From Thermodesulfovibrionales bacterium (GTDB taxonomy: Bacteria > Nitrospirota > Thermodesulfovibrionia > Thermodesulfovibrionales > UBA1546): DNA of 11,768 bases. The translations under genes were made by a program, and so were the position numbers. Location: contig CAKKPR010000172.1 of NCBI GenBank assembly GCA_919901705.1, positions 4,255 through 16,022 on the forward strand, read 5' to 3'. Numbering within the stretch: the first letter of the stretch is position 1; the number at the start of each line of letters is the position of its first letter. This document shows positions 1-7,704 of this stretch, piece by piece. Under the pieces are notes generated by a model. It saw nothing but the letters and a program-made list of their open reading frames with translations, searched no databases and was not told the DNA's origin.

Positions 1-2
1 TA

Positions 3-746
3 GATTTACATAAGTCTTTTGGCGGCAACCATGTGCTCAGGGGCGCAAGCCTCAAGGTTGAAAAGGGCGAAAGCATGGTTGTAATAGGCGGAAGCGGCTC
101 AGGCAAGAGTGTTCTGATAAAACATATCATAGGAACGCTTAAACCTGATAAAGGCTCGGTCCTTATTGACGGAGTGGATATCGCAACTCTAAGTGAAAAT
201 GAGCTGTATGAAACAAGAAAGAGATTTGGCATGCTTTTCCAGATGGCAGCATTATTTGATTCTATGAGGGTATGGGAAAACGTGGCATTTGCATTAATGA
301 GGCATGGAAAATTGAAAGAGAACGATGCAAAAGAGATAGCCATCGAAAAACTCAGGATGGTGGGCCTGGTCGGGGTAGAGAATCTCATGCCGTCTGAACT
401 CTCCGGCGGAATGAAAAAGAGGGTCGGCCTTGCCCGCGCAATAGCCCACGAACCAGAGATACTCCTGTATGATGAACCTACTACAGGACTTGACCCGATA
501 ATGGCTGATGCGATAAACGACCTTATAATAGAAATGAAACAAAAACTCTCTGTAACGTCTGTGGCTATAACACATGACATGCACAGCGCATATAAGATTG
601 CAGACAGAATCGCAATGTTGTATCAGGGCAGGATAATAGAGATTGGGACTCCTGATGAGATAAAGAACACAGGCAATGCCATAGTAAGGCAGTTTATAAC
701 AGGCAGCGCCGTTGGTCCAATAAAAGTAGAAGGGGTAACTGCATGA
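3..746 (+). CDS. mlaF: Mla-type ABC transporter ATP-binding protein, 5' end outside window
   Basis: Cytoplasmic ATPase of the MlaFEDB-type lipid transporter; it would power phospholipid movement between inner membrane and MlaD. The frame is open to the window edge. Ten residues (DLHKSFGGNH) before the GTG at 33 match the usual ABC N-terminus, so GTG 33 is internal and the true start lies upstream. Counting from GTG 33: Walker A GGSGSGKS at 19-26, Q-loop Gln70, signature LSGGM at 123-127, Walker B ILLYDE at 143-148, D-loop TGLDP at 151-155, switch His181. The tail (FITGSAVGPI) resembles MlaF-type tails rather than general importer ATPases. Its TGA overlaps the mlaD start (ATGA), indicating translational coupling. 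The permease mlaE would be expected just upstream. Only a few N-terminal residues appear to be missing. Family assignment is strong, and the mlaD neighbour supports it. Confidence 0.93.
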   Translation, partial: DLHKSFGGNHVLRGASLKVEKGESMVVIGGSGSGKSVLIKHIIGTLKPDKGSVLIDGVDIATLSENELYETRKRFGMLFQMAALFDSMRVWENVAFALMRHGKLKENDAKEIAIEKLRMVGLVGVENLMPSELSGGMKKRVGLARAIAHEPEILLYDEPTTGLDPIMADAINDLIIEMKQKLSVTSVAITHDMHSAYKIADRIAMLYQGRIIEIGTPDEIKNTGNAIVRQFITGSAVGPIKVEGVTA

Positions 747-2218
747 AAAGTTTTTCTACAGAGTTAAAGGTAGGAGCTTTTTCGCTTGTCATCCTTACAC
801 TTCTGACATATATGACGTTTAAGGTCGGAGGTTTTGAATGGGTAAAGAAAAAAGGCTATATCCTTTATGCGGAGTTTAAAAATATCGGGGGGCTTGATGA
901 GAAGACACGGATAAAGGTTGCAGGTGTTGATGCCGGCACTATTGAAAAGATCCAGCTTAAGGATGGAAAGGCACGGCTTGTTATCAGGGTGAACCGGGAC
1001 ATCGTATTATACTCAGATGCCTCAGTCGGCATAAAGGCAACGGGGCTGTTAGGAGATAAATATTTAGAGATAAAAACAGGCCTCACTAAACCGGAACTTA
1101 AAGACGGTGATACGATAAAAAATGTGCAGGAGGTTGTTGATATTGATGACCTGGTCAGGAACCTTTCAGGGGTCTCTTCAAATATAAGCACGCTTGCAGC
1201 TGCCCTCAGTGAATCTCTTGGCACCCCGGAAGCAAAAAAGGCGCTCAAAGAATCTATTCTGAACATCAAGGATATTACCGCAGGGCTTAAGGAAACAATA
1301 GCTATCAATGACCACAAAATGAGAACCACGCTTGACAATATAAACAATCTCATCGCGTCAGTAAATGACCTCGTGGAGAAAAACAAGGAGCCTTTGACAG
1401 CCACGGTGAGCAACTTAAAAGATTTTTCAGCCTCTTTAAAAACAGAAGGCCCTGACCTTGTGGCAAACCTTAACAAGGCAGCCAAAGAATTAAAAGAAAT
1501 GGTAGAGGAAAACAGGCCGGTTATAAAAAATGCCGCTCAATCTATTGATAATATTTCCAAGACGATCTCACAGGGAGAAGGCACCCTCGGGAAACTTGTT
1601 AAAGATGATAGGCTTTACGAATCTTTAAACAAGGCTGCAGAGGGTGTGAACAAGTCAATCAGCGCTGTAGACAGGTTCAGGACCTTCATCACATTCCAGA
1701 CAGATTATCTCACAAGACCAAAAGATGCCAAGGGCTATTTCTATATAACCCTCCAGCCCAAACCTGACAAATACTATATACTCGGGATCGTCAGCGACCC
1801 TGTGGGAAGCGTTACGACAACGACCACTACAACGAATGGCGTTATTGTCAAAGAAGAAAAGGTTGAACAAAAAATAGAGTTCACAGCACAGTTCGCAAAA
1901 AGATTTAATGATGCCGCACTTAGAGCCGGCCTTACCGAAAGCACATTCGGAGCCGGCGCAGATTACTTTCTCTTTAATGACAAGGCCAAGGTATCTGTTG
2001 ATGTCTGGGATTTTTCCAATGATGAAGATGGGGCAAAAAATCCCCATGCAAAAGTTGGGGTTGATTATTTTATATTTAAAAATGTATTCCTTTCAGTTGG
2101 CGCTGACAACATCTTTAATACGAAACGGCGCGGGGCTTATGTCGGTGCGGGCGTGAAATTCGAGGATGAAGACGTTAAATATCTCCTTGGGACGGTCCCC
2201 AAAATCCCTGGGAGGTAA
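743..2218 (+). CDS. mlaD: MCE-domain lipid transport protein MlaD, long form with putative C-terminal beta-barrel
   Basis: Substrate-binding conduit protein of the Mla lipid transporter. At 491 aa it is far longer than E. coli MlaD (about 180 aa). In order: short cytoplasmic N-terminus; one hydrophobic anchor at about 10-28; MCE domain at about 37-115 with GLLGDKYLEI at 101-110; a long Ala/Leu/Asn-rich, mostly helical region at about 135-310; and a tail at about 311-482 of alternating polar/hydrophobic segments that looks like 10-12 amphipathic beta strands. A seven-threonine loop lies at 358-364. ATG 743 overlaps the mlaF TGA and has an AAGGGG-type ribosome site at about 730-735. Architectures with an anchor, MCE domain, helix and barrel have been described in diderm Firmicutes such as Veillonella, where one MlaD is proposed to span the envelope. 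That the tail is a real outer-membrane barrel is inference; the MCE identity is firm. Confidence 0.9.
   Translation: MKSFSTELKVGAFSLVILTLLTYMTFKVGGFEWVKKKGYILYAEFKNIGGLDEKTRIKVAGVDAGTIEKIQLKDGKARLVIRVNRDIVLYSDASVGIKATGLLGDKYLEIKTGLTKPELKDGDTIKNVQEVVDIDDLVRNLSGVSSNISTLAAALSESLGTPEAKKALKESILNIKDITAGLKETIAINDHKMRTTLDNINNLIASVNDLVEKNKEPLTATVSNLKDFSASLKTEGPDLVANLNKAAKELKEMVEENRPVIKNAAQSIDNISKTISQGEGTLGKLVKDDRLYESLNKAAEGVNKSISAVDRFRTFITFQTDYLTRPKDAKGYFYITLQPKPDKYYILGIVSDPVGSVTTTTTTTNGVIVKEEKVEQKIEFTAQFAKRFNDAALRAGLTESTFGAGADYFLFNDKAKVSVDVWDFSNDEDGAKNPHAKVGVDYFIFKNVFLSVGADNIFNTKRRGAYVGAGVKFEDEDVKYLLGTVPKIPGR
2210..2216 (+). promoter_or_regulatory. Ribosome binding site that fixes the gspE TTG start
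   Basis: GGGAGGT lies 7 nt before TTG 2224 and overlaps the mlaD TAA stop (2216-2218). It is the strongest Shine-Dalgarno match nearby. It supports the non-ATG start and coupling of gspE translation to mlaD termination. Confidence 0.7.
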
Positions 2219-2223
2219 AAATC

Positions 2224-3900
2224 TTGTCAAAAAAAATAGGGCAGATACTTTTAGGGCTTGGATATATAAAAGAAACAGATATAGAGCAGGCCCTCAATAT
2301 CCAGAAGTCTGAAGGGGGCAAAAGAAGGCTTGGAGAGATATTGCATGCTATGCTCCTCAAAGAAGAAGATCTCCTTCACGCACTTTCCCTGCAGTTCAAT
2401 ATCCCGATAATAGCTGAAAATGAATTTCCGCAGGCCGTACCGATTGAAAAGATATCTTTTGCTTTTCTGAAGGAAAACCTGATACTGCCCCTTTCCATCT
2501 CTGATAATACACTCAATATTGCAGTAGGCGACCCTCTGAAAAATGATGCTATCGCTTCTCTCAGAACATCTTTTGGCTATGACATCAACATGTTCCTTGC
2601 AAAGAGTTCGGCTATTCTTGGTCACCTTGAGATACTCCATGGCTCCAGGGAAGCTGTTATGCTCAGATTAATAGAGAATGCAACAGAAGAAGATACAGCA
2701 GCAACAGGAACAAGCGAAGACATAGGCCACCTTAAAGACCTCGCGCAGGAAAAAGGCGTTATACAGCTCGTAAATGTGCTTATTGAAAATGCGGTGAAGG
2801 ACAGGGCCAGTGATATTCATATAGAGCCGGGGGAAGCTAATGTACGGGTCAGGTACAGAGTAGACGGGATTTTATATGAGAAAGAGGTAATGCCTGTCAG
2901 GATGCAATCTGCCGTATCATCGAGGATAAAACTTTTATCGCAGATGAACATAGCGGAAAGAAGATTGCCCCAGGACGGCAGGATAAAGAGTAATCTGGGA
3001 GGCAGAGACATAGATATCAGAGTTTCTACCATCCCTACTATTTATGGCGAAAGCATAGTCATGCGGCTCCTTGACAGGGAAACATCGTTTATAACATTAA
3101 CGGATATAGGATTTGACGACATACTCATTGAGAAGTATGAAAGCATTATCCACAAGCCATACGGGATGATACTGATTACAGGCCCTACCGGAAGCGGGAA
3201 GACCACAACCCTTTATGCCTCATTAGACAGAATAAACTCTTCCGAGAAAAAAATAATCACGATAGAAGAACCTGTTGAATATCTGATGCCCGGCATCAAC
3301 CAGATACAGGTCAGGCCCAAAATAGGGCTGACCTTTGCAAGCGGACTCCGGCATATAGTCAGGCAGGACCCGGATATAATAATGGTGGGAGAGGTCCGTG
3401 ACCTTGAGACAGGAGGCATTGCAATACATGCAGCCCTTACAGGGCATCTAATATTCAGCACACTCCATACAAATGATGCACCCGGAGCTATAACAAGATT
3501 AATGGATATGGGAATAGAAAACTACCTTGTCTCCTCAACACTCATAGGTGTAATGGCTCAGAGGCTGGTAAGAAGGGTATGTCCGGAATGCAAGGAAAAA
3601 TTCAAAGCTGCAGACAATATCAGGGCTGAACTCAGCGCTGATATCCAGGAAGTATGGAAAGGAAAAGGCTGCGGCAATTGTTTAGGAACAGGTTACAGAG
3701 GCAGGATAGCCATTTTTGAACTCCTCCTTGTCGATGATGCAATACGCGACCTTATAATGAGTCATGCAACTGTGCGCGAGATAAAAGACAAAGCAATTGC
3801 CCTTGGGATGCGCACATTGAGGCAGGACGGAATTGAAAAGGTTAAAAGAGGCATTACAACAGTTGAGGAGGTAATGAGGGTTACACAACTGGAGCTGTAA
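2224..3900 (+). CDS. gspE: GspE/PilB-family secretion or pilus assembly ATPase
   Basis: Hexameric cytoplasmic ATPase that drives pseudopilus or pilus assembly in type II secretion or type IV pili. 558 aa, a normal full length. N-terminal MshEN/T2SSE_N-like region at 1-140 (starts KIGQILLGLGYI); N2 domain from about 175 with ASDIHIEP at 195-202 and RYRVDGILYE at 210-219; Walker A GPTGSGKT at 320-327; Asp box around IITIEEPVEY at 344-353; Walker B DIIMVGE at 384-390; His box STLHTNDA at 412-419. The zinc-binding CM motif is C453-x2-C456 with C483-x2-C486. Start is TTG with a strong ribosome site. It sits 5 nt after mlaD, so it is probably cotranscribed, although the pathways are not obviously linked. 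No gspF or other secretion gene follows. Sequence alone does not decide between GspE and a PilB role; the single N-terminal module and Cys pattern fit GspE. Confidence 0.88.
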   Translation: MSKKIGQILLGLGYIKETDIEQALNIQKSEGGKRRLGEILHAMLLKEEDLLHALSLQFNIPIIAENEFPQAVPIEKISFAFLKENLILPLSISDNTLNIAVGDPLKNDAIASLRTSFGYDINMFLAKSSAILGHLEILHGSREAVMLRLIENATEEDTAATGTSEDIGHLKDLAQEKGVIQLVNVLIENAVKDRASDIHIEPGEANVRVRYRVDGILYEKEVMPVRMQSAVSSRIKLLSQMNIAERRLPQDGRIKSNLGGRDIDIRVSTIPTIYGESIVMRLLDRETSFITLTDIGFDDILIEKYESIIHKPYGMILITGPTGSGKTTTLYASLDRINSSEKKIITIEEPVEYLMPGINQIQVRPKIGLTFASGLRHIVRQDPDIIMVGEVRDLETGGIAIHAALTGHLIFSTLHTNDAPGAITRLMDMGIENYLVSSTLIGVMAQRLVRRVCPECKEKFKAADNIRAELSADIQEVWKGKGCGNCLGTGYRGRIAIFELLLVDDAIRDLIMSHATVREIKDKAIALGMRTLRQDGIEKVKRGITTVEEVMRVTQLEL

Positions 3901-3910
3901 GTTGTTTGCC

Positions 3911-4648
3911 CTAACTCAATAATTGAGCCGACAAAGCGCTTTTTTCTTTCAACCACTCCCTCTTCTTCTTATAATCAGGAATTATCGAGCCCACTTTGTG
4001 CCAGAAGTCATGCGAGTGGTTTTGATGAATGAGGTGGCAAAGCTCATGGACAATCACATAATCAAGTACAGAGATGGGCGCCATAATTACTTTCCAGTTA
4101 AATCTCAAGACTCCTGAATGGGAACAACTTCCCCACCTTTTTTGCTGATTCCTGATTATTATTTTTTGAGGTATTATTCCTATCAACTTGAAATATCTTT
4201 GGGTACGCTCAGTAATCTTTTCTTTTGCGCGTTCGATATACCATTCAAGCATCTTTTCTTTTACAATCTTAGAAGCAACCCTGCCAGAGAATTTATTGTT
4301 GATCTCAACATAAAATCTGCCTGCCATAAGTTTGCAGGGGCAGAATTTTTCATCTTGTGATTTTATCACCTTAAGCCGATATTCTCTGCCTAAATATGGA
4401 AAAGACTCGCCGCTTACAAATTCTTTTTTAGGCATCTCGGCATTTAGTTTTTTAATCTTCTCCTGTTTCTGGATAATCCATCTCGCCCGCTTTAGTACAA
4501 CCTCCTTAATTTTGTCCTTATCCAGAAAATAAGGGGACAGAACCATGACTGTAGAATTTGGCTGTATCTGCAGGGCTACTGTTTTCTTGCGCCTGCCTCT
4601 TTTAATATTAAACTTTATCTTCTTGTTGCCGTATGTTATTTGTTCCAT
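3911..4648 (-). CDS. YgjP/DUF45-type zinc metallopeptidase (M48-like)
   Basis: Predicted zinc metallopeptidase of the YgjP/WSS1-like (DUF45) family; substrates unknown. The 245-aa reading has HELCH at 201-205 (His201, Glu202, His205), followed by NHSHDFW at 210-216, where His211 is the likely third zinc ligand. The family hallmark RWGSCS is at 171-176. The N-terminal half is Lys/Arg rich (RGRRKKT at 17-23), with a small beta domain containing FPYLGREYRL at 83-92. No signal peptide is visible, so it is probably cytoplasmic. ATG 4648 is chosen because CAGGGA lies 8 nt upstream and it begins 1 nt after the hsdR stop. An in-frame ATG at 4693 would add 15 residues and overlap hsdR by 44 nt, which is less likely. 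It is the last gene of the restriction operon and ends with TAG 10 nt from the gspE stop. Genes of this family often sit beside hsdR, which suggests an unassigned accessory role. Confidence 0.88.
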   Translation of the reverse strand: MEQITYGNKKIKFNIKRGRRKKTVALQIQPNSTVMVLSPYFLDKDKIKEVVLKRARWIIQKQEKIKKLNAEMPKKEFVSGESFPYLGREYRLKVIKSQDEKFCPCKLMAGRFYVEINNKFSGRVASKIVKEKMLEWYIERAKEKITERTQRYFKLIGIIPQKIIIRNQQKRWGSCSHSGVLRFNWKVIMAPISVLDYVIVHELCHLIHQNHSHDFWHKVGSIIPDYKKKREWLKEKSALSAQLLS

Positions 4649-4649
4649 A

Positions 4650-5756
4650 TTAAAAATCCCTGAGCTGATTGCTTGCAAGCGACATGATTCCATAAATTAG
4701 GGGTTCAATCTCATCCTTGGGACAGCCCTTTGCTTTAAGTTTTCTTCTGATTAAGCTTCTCATTTCACGCTTGCTATCCTCTTTCTCTATCCAGTCAATG
4801 ACCCGCTTATTTTTTATTATCTGAATAATTTCTTTTGTGAAAGCCACCTGCTCCTTGTCTGATTTATGAAACAGGTCTTCCTTTAACTGGTTGAACAATC
4901 CGTAGAAGGCTAATTCTTTTGCATCATCCAGTCCAAGAGATTTAGCGTAAGCCTCTCTCCTTTTTTCCTGCTCTTTGATTTCCAGAAGATTCTTAAGATA
5001 CTCAGCCTCATCCTTTCTCTCTTTCTTGTTTTCTGCAATCAGACTTTCAAGCTGCTCTTTAAGCGAACCGAAGAAGACAGGGTCTTCTTCAATTTTTTCT
5101 GCGACAGTCTCTCTTATTGCGTATTCAATATGACTTGCCTTTGCACGCGGACTGCCTTTGACTTCCAGCTTCTCTTTGAAATCAGGCGCAGTGATATTTA
5201 TGGGCTCAAGAATTTCTTCTATTCCAGTATCCGTTATATGAGCATGAATCAGAGCCTCTACTTTTTTACTGCAATCTTCAAGACTTAAACGCTCATCACG
5301 GTAGAGGTTTTTAACTCCTTCGCGTATTGCACCAAGAAATTTAAAGTCTTCCACATACGGATTGACTACTGGATCAGGCATTAGAAAATCCATACTTCTT
5401 GCAAATTCCCTGAAGGCCATGTCAAATTGCGCTCTTACATCCTCAGGTTCAAGAATTTCCATGCAGCTCTGCAATATGTCTTCGGGTTTAGAGCCTGAAC
5501 GGTTTACCTTTTCAAAGTATTTCATTGTCTCTTTGTGCCAATGGGCGAGATTTGCTTGTTCCTTCTTCACATCCTCAGTTCCAAATATTCCTTCGAGGTC
5601 TTCTTTGTCAAACATTACGAGAGCTTCGGCGAGTTCTTTGCCAACACCGGCATAATCTACAACAAGGCCGAAATTCTTTCTTGGGAATGTGCGGTTTGTT
5701 CTTGCAATTGCCTGCAATAAGGTATGTTCCCTTAATCTCTGGTCGAGATACATCAC
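4650..5756 (-). pseudogene. hsdR: hsdR C-terminal part, separated by an in-frame amber codon
   Basis: C-terminal third of the type I restriction subunit. The open stretch really begins right after the amber, at 5816; the first possible start is GTG 5756. The same frame from 5816 reads LEFLIVCDKLLTGFDAP, carrying helicase motif V (LTGFDAP). Motif VI (QAIARTNR) follows within this ORF at residues 15-22. The rest is a mainly helical region typical of the HsdR C-terminus (DUF3387-like), which docks on the methylase, including a charged stretch around ESLIAENKKERKDEAEYLK. Starting at GTG 5756 would drop motif V and leave no ATP-binding or nuclease motifs. No convincing ribosome site precedes it (only CAGG, 2 nt from an ATG). 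It is unlikely to work alone. It is 1 nt upstream of the metallopeptidase gene. Confidence 0.8.
4657..4662 (-). promoter_or_regulatory. Ribosome binding site for the metallopeptidase, favouring the shorter start
   Basis: Read on the minus strand, CAGGGA ends 8 nt before ATG 4648 and lies inside the last codons of hsdR. This favours the 245-aa protein over the 260-aa reading from 4693 and implies reinitiation after hsdR. Confidence 0.55.
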
Positions 5757-5816
5757 CTGTTCAACTGGAGCGTCAAACCCGGTAAGGAGCTTGTCGCAGA
5801 CAATCAGAAACTCAAG

Positions 5817-5819
5817 CTA
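5817..5819 (-). other. hsdR: In-frame amber codon interrupting hsdR
   Basis: The plus strand reads CTA, hence TAG on the coding strand. Flanking codons read FIDPKN, TAG, LEFLIVCDKLLTGFDAP, all in one frame and matching the usual approach to HsdR motif V. TAG also ends three genes of the same operon (hsdM, the nucleotidyltransferase and the metallopeptidase), so TAG is not generally reassigned here. Confidence 0.9.
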
Positions 5820-7703
5820 ATTCTTTGGATCAATAAAAGCTTCTTTTATGCTTTTTTCTTTAGCCGGAGTGAGCTTGTATTTTTCTTTCCATTCTTTAGA
5901 GTCGTCATTATTAACCGTCATAACAACGACCGAGCGTTCGGAACCAATGAGTTTATCAATCTCATTTTTATACATTACTGCACCCTCTCTGTCAGGGGCA
6001 ACTATCTGGGCTTTAAAACCATTAGACCGTATATGTTCTGTGTAATGCTCAACTATGTCCTTGGCAATTCTCGCAATTCGCCTGTCCGCTTTGGCAAGTG
6101 TTTCAAGCGTCGCATATTTTTTCTTTAGCCTTGCTTTTTCTTCAGATGTCTTGTCATGAAAGAGCTCATCAAAGAGCTGGTCGAGGGTTTTTCCGACAAC
6201 CTGCAACTGCACCATTCTGCTTGCATATTTTACTGGTACTATCTCCTCATCTTCTTCTGCATTTTTGATTGTATAAGCATCAAGATATTTCTCGCCTGTT
6301 GGGCTGAAATGGCGGTAAGTATTCCTGTCTCTTTTATCAAGGGGAGTGCCCGTGAATGCAAAGAATGAGGCATTTGGAAGCGCATTCCTCATATTTAGGG
6401 CATAAAAACCATACTGACTTCTGTGCGCTTCATCAGTCATTACAATGATATTTTCTGAGCTAGGCACAGGCTCTTTTAATTCCTTTCTGAAAAGAAAGAC
6501 TGTGGTTAAAATAGTCTGCCCTACATTATGGCTGAGCAGTTCATAGAGTTTTTTATGCGTGCCGCCTTTTTCTTTTATCTGTATGGGATTCGGGAAATTG
6601 CAGTTCCTGAATGTCTTGCTTATCTGCTCGTCAAGATCAATGCGGTCCGTAACAACAATAATCGTCGGATTCTTGAGCTTCTTTTCCTCGCGTCTTAATT
6701 TAACTGCCGCAAACAACATTGTGAGGGATTTGCCTGAGCCCTGCCAGTGCCAGACAATGCCCCGCTTATCGTCCTCTTCTGTAACACGCTTAATGATTTT
6801 GTTAACTGCCCTGAACTGCTGATACCTGCAAATCTTTTTTATTATTTTTCCCCTGTCGTATTCATAGACAATAAAATTTTGGATAATATCGAGCAGGTTT
6901 TTTTTATTCAGCACTCCGGCTATCAGGATTTCCTGAGCAGTGGGCTTATCAGACAAGTCTTCTTTTTTTATCATTCCGAGTTCAATCATTTCTTTTATGC
7001 TCGGATGTTCAGCCATATTCGGAAATTTCTCGCCATTCTTATCTTTCCATTCATGGAACTGTTCAGGCTCAGCGCTGATAGAGCCGTATTTAGAGCCGAA
7101 CAAATTTAAGCCTACAAGTAACTGGTTTGTGTTGAATAGGTGAGGGATTTCATTCTGATAACGGATAAGCTGAGTCAGTGCCTTGCTCAAACCTGTCTGT
7201 TTTGCAACAGGGCTTTTGCATTCAATTACAACTAACGGAATGCCGTTTACAAAAATAACTATGTCCGGCCTGTCAGTTTCAGAGGGGCCTTTTACCCAGA
7301 ATTGGTTGACGACAAGAAACTCGTTATTTTCTGGGGTTTCAAAATCAATGAAGCGGATTGTCTTCTTCTGCCTTTTCCCTCCTGTATCTTGATCAATGGA
7401 TATTCCGGCAACAAGGTCTTTATGAAATTTCTGGTTAGCCTCGATAAGACCTTCCGCCTGTATATGAGTAACACGCCTGACAGCTTTTTGAATGGTCTGC
7501 TCTGTAACGTCTTTGTTGATGTCTTTGAGCTTCTTCCTCAACCGTGAGACAAGGACAACCTCGCGCCTGCTCGTGCGCTCACACTTTTCCTTTAGTTCAG
7601 GGTCAAGTTCATCACCGTTGATGTAGGCGTATCCAAGCTTTACTAATTGTTCGATGGCTGGCTTTTCAGAAAGGTAATCTTCATTAAAAATAGGCTTTTG
7701 CAT
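5817..7703 (-). CDS. hsdR: Type I restriction endonuclease subunit R, N-terminal part ending at premature TAG
   Basis: ATP-dependent DNA translocase/nuclease subunit of a type I restriction enzyme. This 628-aa part has the PD-(D/E)xK nuclease (RPDIVIF with Asp147; ECKSP with Glu161 and Lys163); helicase motif I QGSGKS at 321-326; a motif Ia-like segment IIVVTDRIDLDEQ at 348-360; motif II DEAH at 424-427; and motif III FTGTP at 450-454. It stops at TAG 5819-5817, immediately before motif V, and the frame continues unbroken to 4650. Read through, the product would be 1017 residues, normal for HsdR, with no frameshift. ATG 7703 lies 1 nt after the hsdS stop. The truncated product keeps nuclease and Walker motifs but lacks motifs V and VI and the methylase-docking end, so restriction is probably lost unless the stop is suppressed or is an assembly error. 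Confidence 0.88.
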   Translation of the reverse strand: MQKPIFNEDYLSEKPAIEQLVKLGYAYINGDELDPELKEKCERTSRREVVLVSRLRKKLKDINKDVTEQTIQKAVRRVTHIQAEGLIEANQKFHKDLVAGISIDQDTGGKRQKKTIRFIDFETPENNEFLVVNQFWVKGPSETDRPDIVIFVNGIPLVVIECKSPVAKQTGLSKALTQLIRYQNEIPHLFNTNQLLVGLNLFGSKYGSISAEPEQFHEWKDKNGEKFPNMAEHPSIKEMIELGMIKKEDLSDKPTAQEILIAGVLNKKNLLDIIQNFIVYEYDRGKIIKKICRYQQFRAVNKIIKRVTEEDDKRGIVWHWQGSGKSLTMLFAAVKLRREEKKLKNPTIIVVTDRIDLDEQISKTFRNCNFPNPIQIKEKGGTHKKLYELLSHNVGQTILTTVFLFRKELKEPVPSSENIIVMTDEAHRSQYGFYALNMRNALPNASFFAFTGTPLDKRDRNTYRHFSPTGEKYLDAYTIKNAEEDEEIVPVKYASRMVQLQVVGKTLDQLFDELFHDKTSEEKARLKKKYATLETLAKADRRIARIAKDIVEHYTEHIRSNGFKAQIVAPDREGAVMYKNEIDKLIGSERSVVVMTVNNDDSKEWKEKYKLTPAKEKSIKEAFIDPKN

Positions 7704-7704
7704 G

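Noticed and set aside
865..1485. 206-aa open frame on the minus strand inside mlaD
   Set aside because: It is antisense to a well-supported MCE gene, Ser/Phe-rich with low-complexity composition, and shows no domain or convincing ribosome site.
3885..3905. Hairpin ACAACT/AGTTGT across the gspE stop as a terminator
   Set aside because: The stem is only 6 bp, AT-rich, with a 9-nt loop and no following T-run on either strand.
3915..3945. CTCAA/TTGAG stem followed by a T-run as a gspE terminator
   Set aside because: The stem is 5 bp with a 3-nt loop and the T-run starts about 12 nt later, too far for an intrinsic terminator.
5735..5760. Independent translation start for the HsdR C-terminal piece at GTG 5756 or the next ATG
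   Set aside because: Only a CAGG sits 2 nt before the ATG, which is too close for a good ribosome site, and the start would exclude motif V, which is coded just upstream in the same frame.
5362..5785. Three overlapping plus-strand frames inside the hsdR C-terminal part
   Set aside because: They are antisense to a strand with clear HsdR motifs, mutually overlapping, and have no recognisable motifs.
5817..5819. Genome-wide reassignment of TAG as a sense codon
   Set aside because: TAG terminates hsdM, the nucleotidyltransferase and the metallopeptidase at sensible family lengths with the next gene beginning at once or the operon ending.
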